From: Bemisia tabaci
Taxonomy: Eukaryota; Arthropoda; Insecta; Hemiptera; Aleyrodidae
Assembly: GCF_918797505.1 (NCBI RefSeq)
Contig: NC_092797.1
Coordinates: forward strand, 48,706,157-48,770,156
Direction: 5' to 3'
DNA length: 64,000 nt
Below, one piece after another: positions 20,431-31,185 of the stretch (the first letter of the stretch is position 1; each line of letters starts with the position of its first letter). The translations under genes and the position numbers were made by a program. A model generated the notes under the pieces. That model did no database searches, had not been told where the DNA came from, and saw nothing but the letters and a program-made list of their open reading frames with translations.

Positions 20431-22551
20431 ATACGACACCATAAAAGGATCATACTGCGGTTAGCTTCAAATTATTGCGATGGTCAATAATCAAGAGCCA
20501 TAAGTGATAGATCGTAGGCGGAAAAGCGTTACTTTGACCGACAAACCTCCCCCTTTCAACGACACAATTACGACTTGTACGGTATTCGCGATCTTTTTTC
20601 ACGGTCAACAAACACTCTTGACGCCTGAGTGGGAGTTCGTCAGTTCCTGCGAAGATTTGCATCGGGATAATACTAAGCTATTGTTTCTCCGCTTGGAACG
20701 GTGCAGACAAACGGTACATTCGCGTTTGAAGTTGCCCGACAACTTTGCAGTAGGTCTGCATTTTAACGGCGTTGCTATAAAACAAACCGAGGAATGATTG
20801 CGCCTTTATTTATTTTCAGGAGTCTTCAAAAATTATTCGGACAATCAGAATGAAAATATAAGAATAAACTCTTTGGTTACAGAATTCCGTATGGCATTTG
20901 AGTGGTAGCAATATTGCACTGTACATAATCATGTACCGCATGCAATTAGAAAACGCCAGCAATATGCAGGTCACTGTTGATGAGCAATCGATATAAACTC
21001 GAACAGAAACAAGATGAAAGAATAGTGCGGGGTTCATACTATACTACGGGAAAATCAAATGAAATCAGTGACCCCAGTTGAGTTTGGGTCAAGTAGGCAA
21101 CTAAACTAACTGTGTGGCAATGCGTAGAGTATCGCGTTAATTGCAGGCGCACTGCGCGGAAATCCTGTCTGTCCATGAAAATTATAGAGATTCACCATAC
21201 AAAGATGAAAACCGTTCACAAATCGGTGGTGATTGCTAGATGGACGTACTTCAATCTACTACATACTACAGGGCTCTTCATGATTTTACTCGTATTCACA
21301 TAATCGTTTTTAGATTAATACGTCCAATTATTATCTGCGACGCGTGCATCCTATTTTGAACTTTTAAGGAATTTTTCGAACCAAATTGCGTATTAAGCAT
21401 GGAAGAAGGGAATTTCATAATGATCATGTACCACACCGTAACAAAAAAATAATACGAATATCAGTACAAATAAACAAGTTCCAATCCCCAAAGTGATCAC
21501 ACTCTGACATTTCAGTGAATTCTAGAACACCAAACGAAACGACCAACCAAAAATCGCTCTCCTATAGAAGAAATACCTCTGCGAATCAACGTCCTTTACC
21601 GAGGCTAGTCAAAAATGGACAAAAACAAATATCAAAATAGGAAACTAGATCAAAACCAGACTCACCAGCCCAAACACTTGATTCTTTAGGCCAAAACTAC
21701 ACTCTCCCTTTCTCCACTACGAGACAAATTTCTTCAGGACCTCAAGCTCACTCTCTCAATTAATGTTTATCGTTGAGCACGCGGTGAGATCCTTTGATGG
21801 CGACGTTAATTCAAGCCAAAGCTTTCATCAGCATCGGTGAACAATCGCCACCACGGACAGATTAGAATTTTCTGGTGAAATTCACCGCAAAACGACGCAT
21901 TGTGCCCGGTGAACAACACATAACTTTTACGGCCGCCGTTGTGTACCCTCACGCTTCTCGAGTGCCAGATTTCAGAGATAAAATCCGCCTAATTAATACC
22001 CTTTAAACAACGAAAAAAGCCACCGATTGATCACCACCTGACAACAATGACGTCACAGCCCACCGACCCGTTGCCGATTTGAACGTAAAATTCGCCTATG
22101 ATACGAGGAATGATTCAGGATTTGTTTCATGGTTCGGCAATGGATCTAGGCACTTTTGGTTGATCGACCGAGTGCCAACTTTGGACTTTGGGGAGCCCTC
22201 TCACTTTCATCACGCGCTTCTGGGTACCGATGAAAGCGAAATCGTTCGAACAATTTGACTGGTCACCTTATACAGCTTCACGCGTCGCGTGCCGTCGTGG
22301 AGGAAAGAAGGCATTAGGAGGTATTCGGTTCGCGGTCGAAGGTCGACGAACATTTCTCGCATCAACTGTTGCTCGACCCAGATTTTTGAGAAGACCAATA
22401 CAGTCTCAAAATGTTGTCTCTTATAGAATCATCCATCACCATCTTACGTCATAAATCACTTCGATAATCGGTAAAACACTATGAAAAAGAGCTATACAGA
22501 ACTTTAAAGAGGAATGAGATCAACACACAGTTACACAAGTAGATTTCTGGG
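20431..22551. other. Stretch without a recognisable gene
   Basis: About 85 bp at 21080-21165 (aggcaactaaactaact, agagtatcgcg) is a diverged copy of sequence at 46163-46255. One TGACGTCA lies at 22048-22055. Frames at 20504-20797 and 22188-22454 have no supporting signals. Otherwise plain sequence. Confidence 0.4.
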
Positions 22552-22900
22552 AATGGGTCTGCTAAAAATATTAAGATCAGCCCGAACAGTAACTTTCTAC
22601 GTTACATATTAACCGAGATGATCGCGCTTTGAAAAATTCGGTTCATGAAGTCATCCAACGCGGTAGTGACACCCTTGGTTTCTTCCACCTTGCTTTCATC
22701 GTTCAGGGAAACACACATTTTGCACGGGTTTCTCAACGTGTAACTCGAATGAAAGCGAGGTGGAGGAGACCAAAGGTGTCACCACCGCGTTAGATGACTT
22801 CATAAAACGAATTTTTCAAAGCGCCATAGCCCGGTTAATATTGAACGTGGAAAGTTGCTGTTTGGACAAATCAATCTACATTTAGCTGATCTGCAAGAAT
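22552..22900. mobile_element. Family F palindromic element, about 350 bp
   Basis: The left arm reads gctaaaaatattaagatcag, gcgctttgaaaaattcg, gaagtcatccaacgcggtag, gacacccttggtttcttcca. The right arm mirrors it: tggaggagaccaaaggtgtc, accgcgttagatgacttc, cgaatttttcaaagcgcc, tttagctgatctgcaagaat. Arms are about 165 bp. A left half only is at 27100-27310. Confidence 0.75.
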
Positions 22901-23420
22901 CAAGCATCAAAACACGATTCTATGACCAGCGCAACTGACCCATTCTAGGGAACAGAAAATCCCTCCTTCGATCCCAGGCCATTCGTCCGCGATATCCTTC
23001 AAATATAAAAAGAAACGTTTCTAAAGTGATGCACATGTCATTAACTTACACGAAATTTCCTTTAGTTACAGATTGTTCTTATTCCAATTTCCAAGTTCGA
23101 TTGTGTAAAAACTCCTTTAAGATAATCCTTCAGCACCATCCACAAAAATATGACAACACAGACCCTCGGAAAATTTCGTTCTACCAAGCCTGGACGATAA
23201 TCATCCCCGACGGCGGCGCCCCGACTGGAAACGAAACATATCGAGTACACCGACGAGACAGCGTGCCGGCCGCGCGGAGGGCAGACAGGTTGAGAGGGCG
23301 TCAACTAAGGATGGAAGTCACCACCGGGGCACCGGGTCTCATGAGGGGGTTGACGTGACGGGACAAAAAGTCAGGTGTGCGGTGTGCGTAAACACCGCTG
23401 TTGACTAATTTCCCGGGTAC

Positions 23421-23735
23421 AATAGGACGTATTTACGCTAGAAGAAACTATATTACATGCAAATCACCGGGAAAAAAAAAACACATTGGATCTAGAGTCC
23501 AGACTCTTAAAAACATTGGCAAGAAAAAATACGCTTGATTCAATCGGATTTTTGCTTGAATCAAAACGAAATCCGCTTAAATTAAGAGGCTTGGTTCTTG
23601 CTTCAAGCTTAAATCTGATTGAATCAAGAGTACTTTTTCTTGTCGATGTTTTAAAGAGTCTCGGCTCTAAATCCAATGTGTTTTTTTTCCAGTGATCTTA
23701 AGCGCATATTTCCTTTTAGCTTAAATACGTCCAAT
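23421..23735. mobile_element. Family B element interrupted by a family A MITE
   Basis: The left half (aataggacgtatttacgcta, gaagaaactat) and right half (ttccttttagcttaaatacg, tccaatt) are one B element split at 23464/23695 by a complete A copy. B was therefore resident before A inserted. Confidence 0.75.
23465..23694. mobile_element. Family A palindromic MITE, nested in family B
   Basis: Runs from caccgggaaaaaaaaaacac to ttttttttccagtg. The two flanking bases are AT on both sides (23463-23464 and 23695-23696), a 2-bp target duplication. The arms are near-perfect inverted repeats through gatctagagtccagactc and gacaagaaaaaatacgcttg. Confidence 0.92.
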
Positions 23736-24102
23736 TGGTCTGTTGCACGCAAGAGTTACAGCCACCTGAATGCACTTAAAAAAGCGTAAATTTGCTCAAA
23801 AATCACGTTGAGTACCTCAAAAAATTCTGAAATCCGCTTCTTAGCGTGCAATAACAAACTTTTTCAAGTTTCCCGCGTCTGCGGGCAGTAATTCTCAGTC
23901 ACCGCCGACCAGGTTTGTACAGGCAGAGGAGTAAGAAAGAACTACCCCAAGTAAACAAACAAATAACTAACTTTTTCTACCGTATGATTTTGTTTTCAAG
24001 CGTTTGTTTCCTTTTCCTGACGTTATTTTGCAAATGCAAAAGCTTTGAATCAATTGAAATCTTCCTAAGAAGAGTTTATGACAATTTGCAAGATTGTTTC
24101 TT

Positions 24103-24318
24103 CACGGGAAAAAAAGGCACGAGGTTGTTGGATAATACGGACATTTCCAATTAATTGTGATAGTACCCCAATAAATTAGGTAACTAACCCAAATGTTGCG
24201 GCACTACCCTAACTTGAGTTGCGGCACAACCACAATTAATTATAAATGACCATATCATCCAACGAATTGGGGTAGTACCACAATTTTAGGGGATAACCCC
24301 TAAAACTTTTTTTCCGTG
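24103..24318. mobile_element. CACGG-ended palindromic MITE, 216 bp
   Basis: Begins cacgggaaaaaaaggcacg and ends ctaaaactttttttccgtg. The inner arms match through gttgttggataatacgg against the complement of ccatatcatccaacgaat, and aattaattgtg. TT flanks both ends (2-bp duplication). Other CACGG-ended elements are at 41894 and 61979. Confidence 0.75.
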
Positions 24319-24639
24319 TTTATTTATGTTTGGTCTATCTTCGGGCAAACTTGACTGACGACCACCGAGAAAAACTGCCCGCATGCGCGGTAAATTTGAA
24401 AAAGAGTGTTAAAAACTACTCAGATCTATAAATTCATGACCTAAAGTTTGATTTCTTCGAATTCCACGAAATATCTGGCAACGCAGGGAATAATATAGGG
24501 GGCGGGGTCGAGGCCCGTGCTCCGACGCGCGCAGAACCCCTCGAAAACAGAACTACAGATAAAAAAAGAGAGAGAAAAACGGAATCGTCGGTACTTCCTG
24601 GTACAGTGCGCGAAAGAACGGCGGACTGTAACACCCCTT

Positions 24640-24870
24640 TTCACGCTTTCGTGGGTCGCACCGCCCGTTGAAACCTGCCCCGCATACGTCGACACAGAGC
24701 CAGACTATCATTACATATACTACATCGTGAATTTCAGCAGTTAGTTTATCTATCGACGGATCGACCGTGTCCAGTATCGTGGCTTGCCCCCAATTTGATG
24801 ACTCACTCTGGAGGACCGTTAAAACCTGCCCTCCGACGTTCGACGTTGAGCCAGTGGTGGATTCAGCAAT
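24640..24870. repeat. Two diverged direct repeats about 155 bp apart
   Basis: The phrases ccgttgaaacctgcccc...cagagccag (about 24660-24705) and ccgttaaaacctgccctc...ttgagccag (about 24817-24855) recur in the same order. A minus-strand frame runs through both. No family is recognised. Confidence 0.3.
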
Positions 24871-25612
24871 TTGACAACACCGGATTCTTTCCATTTAAAC
24901 CAGTAATAAAAAATCGATTCTTGTCAGATCACCTGACCCCTCCAAGAATCGATACATTTCCATAGGTTTAAATGTTGCCTATTTTCTGGATCCATCAATG
25001 CGTTGAGCTAATTTTGAGTGAAGAATCTATTAGCTTTCTGGAAGAAGGAGCTCAGTGGGGGCGAGGGAGGGGGGGGGGGGTTTCGGAAATTCAACTCTCC
25101 GTGACGGGCAACAACGCTCATTTTTACTAACTGATAAAAATGTCTTTTGACTGTTACTCGGTGTTAAACTGCGATTAACTTATTCATTTTACACGTTCTC
25201 TTTGATTTCTGAATACCCTAACTTTTCCTTCATGTTTTAAGGATTTGCACATAGAATCATGGTTGGCTCCTTATTGGCACAGTTCATTACGCTTTGAAGT
25301 GTTCTTACATACACTTGAAGTTTTGTCAAATTTTGAAGTCCGTCAATGGGCTCAGAGTTTGACAATTTTCGTGAGTTTCTTCATGTGTAGTAAGAGAAGA
25401 TTTCCATGTTTGAGGCATGCTTTAAAATGTCATTGCTTCTTGAAATTACTTGATCTCGGTAACTATAACACTCTGATAAGCCCCTGGAGATCTTGAATTT
25501 TGTTTTTCAAAATCTTCAAAACTCCTGCCTATCATTACCGTTTTCAGAAGAAAACTATAGCTCATGGAATCAGGCAAATAATGAGAAGGATAGTTGGGCG
25601 CATGCGGTGAAA

Positions 25613-25734
25613 GGACGTATCTAAATCAAAAGAAACTATATCCATTCTAACAAGAGCCCTAAGATTCATAATAGTACACACATGACAGGGTTCATATCAC
25701 AATGAATATAGTTCCCTCTGATTTAAATACGTCC
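25613..25734. mobile_element. Longer family B relative, 122 bp
   Basis: The left end is ggacgtatctaaatcaaaag and aaactatatccatt. The right end is gaatatagttccctctgatt and taaatacgtcc. It is an inverted-repeat element with a longer loop than other B copies. Its right terminus directly abuts a candidate exon. Confidence 0.65.
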
Positions 25735-25895
25735 GAAAAATAAGAGGACCAAGTCCATGCAGCGGCAGCACGAACCCAAATTTCGAGCTCTTTTTGGAGT
25801 GAAAAGCCTCCCATTCGTGCAGGATCATAAATCTGCCATTCAAACTTCAAAGGGAGTCCGTCGGACGTCTGACGCCTGTAGCGCCGGGCAGTCTT
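25735..25895 (-). CDS. Candidate exon, weakly metalloproteinase-like (partial)
   Basis: On the minus strand a good acceptor, ttgctcctccacag, precedes AAGACTGCC at 25895. The frame then gives KTARRYRRQTSDG, LPLKFEWQIYDP and FSLQKELEIWVRAAAAW. An RxxR processing site followed by a beta-strand ending in W-x-I and then an amphipathic helix with A...W resembles the junction between the propeptide and catalytic domain of matrix metalloproteinases. The zinc-binding HExxH would be in a later exon and is not seen. The downstream boundary runs into a family B MITE, and the only nearby donor (GAC|gtattt) lies in that MITE. The resemblance is modest and could be chance. Confidence 0.3.
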
Positions 25896-26149
25896 CTGTG
25901 GAGGAGCAATTACACGGCGCATGAGGATTAAATCGAAAGAAGTATAATTATGTCTTTCTCTGATCTGTTTTGTCTTAATCCGCGCTCACCGCTCAGCTAT
26001 GAGGAGGGCCCGCGACTGGCATTGAGTCGTCTCTTTTGTGCGATGATTAAATGTTGTGCAAGTGTCCTTGCCCGCCGTGAAAATTGTTCCACGACCCGTT
26101 ACTCTTTTTACATTATCATTATACTTATGATCAGATAAAGGCCATCAGT

Positions 26150-26335
26150 GTGTAACTACACGGTGCCAACGCCAGTAGATGAGATAGAGTACCATTTCTG
26201 ATTTCTTCAGCCCTTCGGCTTCAAGAAGTTCTGAGCAACCAAGAAGAGGTTCTGCTGTATTCTGTCTTCAAAATTACATAAAATGAAGGCATAAATGCTA
26301 TTGAAACCTTGAACCTTGAACACCTTGAACTACTC
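26150..26335 (+). mobile_element. Possible 3' tail of a non-LTR retrotransposon
   Basis: A short open stretch (about 26205-26280) is followed by ataaatgctattgaaac and then near-tandem ccttgaaccttgaacacctt. Short tandem tails of this type end some non-LTR elements. No reverse transcriptase sequence is present upstream, so the copy would be severely 5'-truncated. Confidence 0.3.
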
Positions 26336-27099
26336 TTAAATTATTTCCTTTCAAACACCCACTCTTCAAACTTTCATAACTCAAAAGTCCCAACCGCAAT
26401 TTCAAAGCTCTTTGATCAAATAAAATCTCAAAATTTGAGGTAACTTCCTGCACTCTGACGTAAATAGCGGACTAACTGACTTACGAATTACATAGCCAGA
26501 CGCATTTACTTAGTTTAAAATTCAATTATATGCATTACTAACGAAAAAATATTTTCAATCGAGCATCTACTATCAGAGACAGTCTATATCCCGTACTAAC
26601 AATCTAAGCACAGTGATCAAGTGAGGCAAAACGCGCGAAGAGTGTCTTATGTTCGATGACGGAATGTCACGTATCGGCAGAAAAAAGGCGGTTCAAGGAT
26701 GCGGCCGCGGTCGGCAAGCGGTGACGTAACAAAGGCCGCGGCCGGGAGAAAATGGGTCTAAAAATATCGAGAGGATCCGGCCCAAGCCAGCGGCAGCTTC
26801 CCGAATCGGGCGTCCCCGATGCGCATCGCGGGGACACTTGTCGATCGCGGAACGGCCTTCGAGTGATGACATAGTGACAGGTGCATTCCAAGGTATCGCG
26901 GCTTGAGTGCCTATATGGGAGAGTTTTGTCTTTCCCGTGCCCTTTTTGATTGGTTGCGAATGATTGGCCGTAATGCACGGTGACAAGTACTTGAGCAGTC
27001 AGAAATTTTTTTGCGGAACCTCGACATTGTTTCTTTCAGCCCAAGCATTGCATTTTTCAATGGGTCAGTTTCGCTGGTCAGAGAATTGTGTTTGATGTC
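26336..27099. other. Stretch without a recognisable gene
   Basis: A GC-rich patch at 26640-26900 (gcggccgcggtcggcaag) is open in several frames by composition. No splice-bounded exon or repeat is recognised. Confidence 0.35.
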
Positions 27100-27310
27100 T
27101 AATTCTTGTAGATTAGCTAAAAATAATAAGGTCAGTCCAAAAGGCAGCTCTCTATGTTCCATCTAACCAGAGATATCGCCCTTTAAAAAATGGAGTTTTT
27201 GACGTCATCCACCGTCGTAGTGATACCTTTGGTGTCTTCCACCTTCGTTTCAGCAGTCGCTGTGACACACATTTGCACTGGTTGTTCAACGTGAAACACA
27301 CGTTGCAAGA
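27100..27310. mobile_element. Left half of a family F element
   Basis: Matches the left arm of 22552-22900: gattagctaaaaataataag, gatatcgccctttaaaaaat, gacgtcatccaccgtcgtag and acctttggtgtcttccacct. The mirror arm is absent, so it is a truncated copy. Confidence 0.6.
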
Positions 27311-28207
27311 GGAGAGTCAAAGGAAAAAATACAATCCCCCCACTTTTTAACTGAACAAATATGATTTCACCTCTTACTAGTGGCCTTTCACCTCTAAGTG
27401 GCTTGATTGAATTTTTCTTTTAAAATATTACTGACTGAATTAGAAGATGACTAAGAATGACGTGACGCACTCTAAAAATATGAGGGTTCCGATGTGCTTT
27501 CATAAAACCCGATTAACATTGGAATCCAAGATATTAGGAAACCTCGGGATAGACCCAAAAAGTTCGAGCCAATAAGAATATGTGACGGTAATTCAATGTG
27601 AGAGTTTTACTTCTAAAGAAGCGCTCGAAATAGAGGGCAGTGTATTCCATCCAAGACACCTGGGCCGTAAAGTATTGCGCGTGCGCACAAACGCAACGTA
27701 GCGGATTTTTCGAGCCGGGGAAAAGGCATGCGAAGCCCGTTAAGAATAACACGGATCACGTATTTGATTACCCTCTCCCCCTCCACCCACCCATTCAGCC
27801 TTTCTCGATATCGATGAGATTTGTGACTGCGTTGCCATTAAATCCTCAAGTTCTACTTCGTTGTGGAGTAACTATAGAATACACTGGTGCTCCGTGAGTA
27901 ACTTTGCAGTAGGGTACAAATTGAAGGATTCTGATACATGTTTCTTAGCCAGTATTTTACGTGAAACAAGATTCTTGCATTGAAAATTACTGAAATCAAC
28001 TCTTAACTAAGATATTGACGTTTTTATTTTACATGGGTGTACGGAAATTTGAATCGCCCGGTCACAAGAAACACAATACTCGACGTGAGTTAAATCTCGC
28101 ACCACAACAAAAGTGGCGGTCTTTTTAATCGAATAATGTTCCCCTTCCGCCTTGTGTCGTTCAAAATATTAACGACGTGCAACATTTAAAGCAAATCACC
28201 AAAAGTG

Positions 28208-28436
28208 CACTGGAAAAAAAAACACATCGGATCTAGAGTCCAGACTCTTAAAAACATCGACAAGAAAAAGTACTCTTGATTCAATCAGAATCTAGCTTAA
28301 ATCAAGAACCAAGCCTCTTAATTTAAGCGGATTTCGTTTTGATTCAAGCAAAAATCCGATTGAATCAAGAGTATTTTTTCTTGTCAATGTTTTCAAGAGT
28401 CTGGACTCTAGATCCAATGTGGTTTTTTTTCCAGTG
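28208..28436. mobile_element. Family A MITE, first of a pair
   Basis: From cactggaaaaaaaaacacat to ggttttttttccagtg. Flanks are tg and cg, so no perfect duplication. It shares the private variant ccaatgtgg in its right end with the copy at 43741. Confidence 0.92.
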
Positions 28437-28477
28437 CGTAGTATCCATAAGTCCAGTTTTAAAGTAAGTTTCTAGTA

Positions 28478-28709
28478 CACTGGAAAAAAAAAACACATTA
28501 AATCTAGAGTCCAGACTCTTGAAAACATTGACAAGAAAAATACTCTTGATTCAATCGGATTTTTGCTTGAATTAAACGAAATCCGCTTAAATTAAGAGGC
28601 TTGGTTCTTGATTTAAGCTAGATTCTGATTGAATCAAGAGTACTTTTTCATGTCAATGTTTTCAAGAGTCTGGTCTCTAGATGTGTTTCTTTTATTTTTT
28701 TTTCCAGTG
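28478..28709. mobile_element. Family A MITE, second of a pair
   Basis: From cactggaaaaaaaaaacaca to ttttttttccagtg, with TA on both sides. It shares private variants (ctttttcatgtcaatg, gtctggtctctaga) with the copy at 44010. The 41 bp between the two A copies are 40/41 identical to the spacer at 43969-44009. Confidence 0.92.
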
Positions 28710-28950
28710 TAAGTTGTCATCTTTTCACACTGCGAAGACTTTTGCGGTGACGTCTTATTGCGCGATTTGACTCACGTAGACCATTGCGTTTCCATGAGCA
28801 GAAGGTTTGAATTCACCCTTCAAGAAACATTAAATAGGTTAGGAGTATATTTCAGAGATTCTCGTTACGTGGGTCGTGTTTTCCGTGAAATTTTGTTTCA
28901 GAAAAATGTATCGTAATGCTTAAATTCGTACCTTGTCTGGAGGTCCATTT

Positions 28951-29784
28951 CTTCGCAGATCCGACAACCGTCGGTGGGGCCTTTCGCGGTGTAATTGCAG
29001 TAACGGCTCCGGCTTGGATCCGCGGAGGGACGCGTATTAATCAAAATGACAAGTCGCCGGCGGGCGCCACGGACCACGGGGACCGCGGGGACGCAGGGGG
29101 ACGCGGACGTCGCGACGTGCGATCCCTCGATTGATAATTCGGCCGCCACCCAGCCCCACCGCGGCCGCCACGTTCGAAATTGGGACGCCTCCCCGATTTA
29201 TCCGTCGCCTTTTTGAATTACGGCCCCGCTACACTTCCTCTTTTCAATTAAATGCTCACCCGCAGATCTCAGCCCGCCCCGGGGCTTAACGGCATTAATC
29301 AAATCAAATAAATAAAATTTAGGTGCACCTACTTCCAACTCCACTTCCTTTTGCAATGAGGAACTGGCTCATCCGTAAAAGTATACCTATCCGGATAGGG
29401 ATGCCAACAGACTGATTCTGTGGCTACGACATTCGATATAATAGTGAGCCCTTAGTTCAAATGTAAACAAACGTAGAACCTTGTTCCTTGACCTTTGCAT
29501 CATGGTGGTAAAATGTCCGAGGTTATCTTACAATCGAAATTTCTTGTGTTTAATGAGTCTTTAATTGATTCATGACCGGCCAATGACTAAATTTTAATAA
29601 ATTAACACAATCAGCTCATGAAGAATTCGCACATGAGGTCATGTTAGTTTGTTTTGGTTTGCACCAATAGTTCGATATTATAACGAATGACGTAGCCACT
29701 AAATCAGTCTATGAAAGGAGATATATCGATAAGGGCCGTTTTGGGGCTCACTCAAGCTGAATTTCCTCAACTCTACGATTTTTT
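28951..29784. promoter_or_regulatory. GC-rich island followed by plain sequence
   Basis: 28970-29300 is markedly GC-rich (ggcgggcgccacggaccac, accgcggccgccacgttcg) interspersed with AT-rich homeodomain-like words (aattaaatg, ggcattaatcaaatc). This mixture is common in insect cis-regulatory elements. No TATA box or exon is seen, and function is inference. 29300-29784 holds nothing I recognise. Confidence 0.25.
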
Positions 29785-30082
29785 GTTTATTGAAAGTTCA
29801 TATTTTACGGAATACATCATAATTTGGTCACTTCGGTCTCTTTTCGGGTCTTATGCCGACCCTTATATAGCTCTGAAGGCCAATTTTGGAGAAAAATGGC
29901 ATTGAAAGGCAAATTCACTGAACCTGCATTTATCACCGAAATCAGTCTTTAGACACATGTTCAGGCCAGTAATAGACCCATGTTCAGGCCAGTATTAGAC
30001 CCAAACCGAGACAAAGATGACAAAATCATGATACATTCCGTAAAATATGGCCCTTTAATGAGCAAACAAATCGTTGAGTTGC
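29785..30082. repeat. Inverted repeat with arms of about 90 bp, including a 23-bp direct repeat
   Basis: The left arm has catattttacggaatacatc and atttggtcacttcggtctct. The right arm read backwards has ccatattttacggaatgtat and attttgtcatctttgtctcg. Two copies of a 23-bp unit (catgttcaggccagtaatag...) lie at 29956-30002. The right arm runs into a U/W repeat, so it may be the other end of that element. Confidence 0.55.
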
Positions 30083-30084
30083 GA

Positions 30085-30440
30085 AAATATAAGTTCACAA
30101 CATGTAAAATACAGCAAGGGAAAGGAAGCGTGTTAATGACGGCGCAGAGATACAACTATTCGTACTTGATGGATGTCCGTGTCGTATCTGCAAAATTGAA
30201 GGCGCGATAACGTGCGTACGTCTATCTTTCTTCCCGAGCGTTAAAGTTTCCTAGTCAATCTCTCACGGAGGCTCAAGACACATAGAGATCTTCCATCTGT
30301 ACGCAGGCTAGAAATGGCCGAAACGTTGCATCTCAGTTGCAGTGAAATTCGGAGATTTCATACGCTTATCTTTCTACTCGAGCGTTCAAGTCTCCGAGTA
30401 GATTTCTCACGAGGCGACGAGGGCACAGAGATCCATTTTC
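30085..30440 (-). repeat. Inverted U core joined to W repeats
   Basis: The U core on the minus strand is 30141-30207 (ggcgcagagatacaactatt to gaaggcgcg). It joins about 1.7 W units on the same strand (30208-30440: ttaaagtttcctagtcaatc, gaaatggccgaaacgttgc). The order matches 9042-9484 in reverse, supporting a single composite W-U repeat. Confidence 0.7.
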
Positions 30441-30789
30441 TTCAGAGATTTCTTCGTTGGCATCATTAACTTACACGAGCGTATTAGACACTTGCTTGTT
30501 GATAACAATACTTGTCGTACCTTTCCCCCCCCCCCCCCCCGGCTCTTTAGCTATTTGCGTACAGTTTTCCAGTCCATAACTGAAAAGAGAGATAAAAGCT
30601 CCCCAAAGAATTGATGAATGCAAACATTTAAAGTTTAAAATCAAATCTTTATTCAACACACGGTCTCATCCACAAAGTTCACTGAATGGGCAATTGCAGA
30701 GAACAATTTATTTAATTTTAAATATCAACTTAATTGTTTAACGTTCTGAGCGAAAAGCTTGATCGTCTAAAATTTACTGTAAAATTTAA

Positions 30790-31185
30790 TGTTCGGTGTA
30801 CCATATCATCCCAACTAATTCGGTTTGTCAAACCACATTGTTGGTTTCGAGCGACATCTCATTGGCAGCATACAGCGGAGAGTTGCGATTTTACGCCTCG
30901 TGCCATCTCGCCTTCAATTTTGCAGACGCAACACGGACATCCATTAAGCACGAATAGTTGTATCTTTGCGCCGCAAAAGTATGTATGTGTATACATTTGC
31001 GGCGCAAAGATACAACTATTCGTGCTTGATGGATGTCCATGTTGCATCTGCAAAATTGAAGGCGGGATGGCACGAGGCGTGAAAACGCAACTCTCCTCTG
31101 TATGCCGCTAATGAAGTGCCGCTCAGAACCAACAATTTGGTTTGACAAATCGAATTAGTTGAGATGATATGGAACACCGAACTTT
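30790..31185. repeat. Large palindrome of two head-to-head U units
   Basis: Arms of about 190 bp mirror around about 30987. The outer parts share tcggtttgtcaaaccacatt against the complement of caatttggtttgacaaatcg. The inner parts are complete U cores (30907-30973 and 30998-31066). The 24-bp centre is tacatacaca-like, flanked by perfect gcgccgcaaa / tttgcggcgc. Confidence 0.8.

Larger units (their letters stand above)
27911..28950. mobile_element. Family M element carrying two nested A MITEs
   Basis: The left arm (27911-28130) and right arm (28744-28950) are inverted copies, matching the intact M element at 50068-50621: ttctgatacatgtttctta, aaaattactgaaatcaactc, cgcgatttgactcacgtaga, ttaaattcgtaccttgtct. 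Removing 28208-28709 leaves about 540 bp, close to the 554 bp of the other copy. Confidence 0.75.

Noticed and set aside
24895..24980. Possible fifth family P copy (aatcgat and cataggtttaaatg words)
   Set aside because: Neither CAGTGGCG terminus is present and the similarity is limited to short words.
26667..26986. GC-rich open frames
   Set aside because: Open in several frames on both strands through composition alone; no splice boundary, motif or compatible neighbour.
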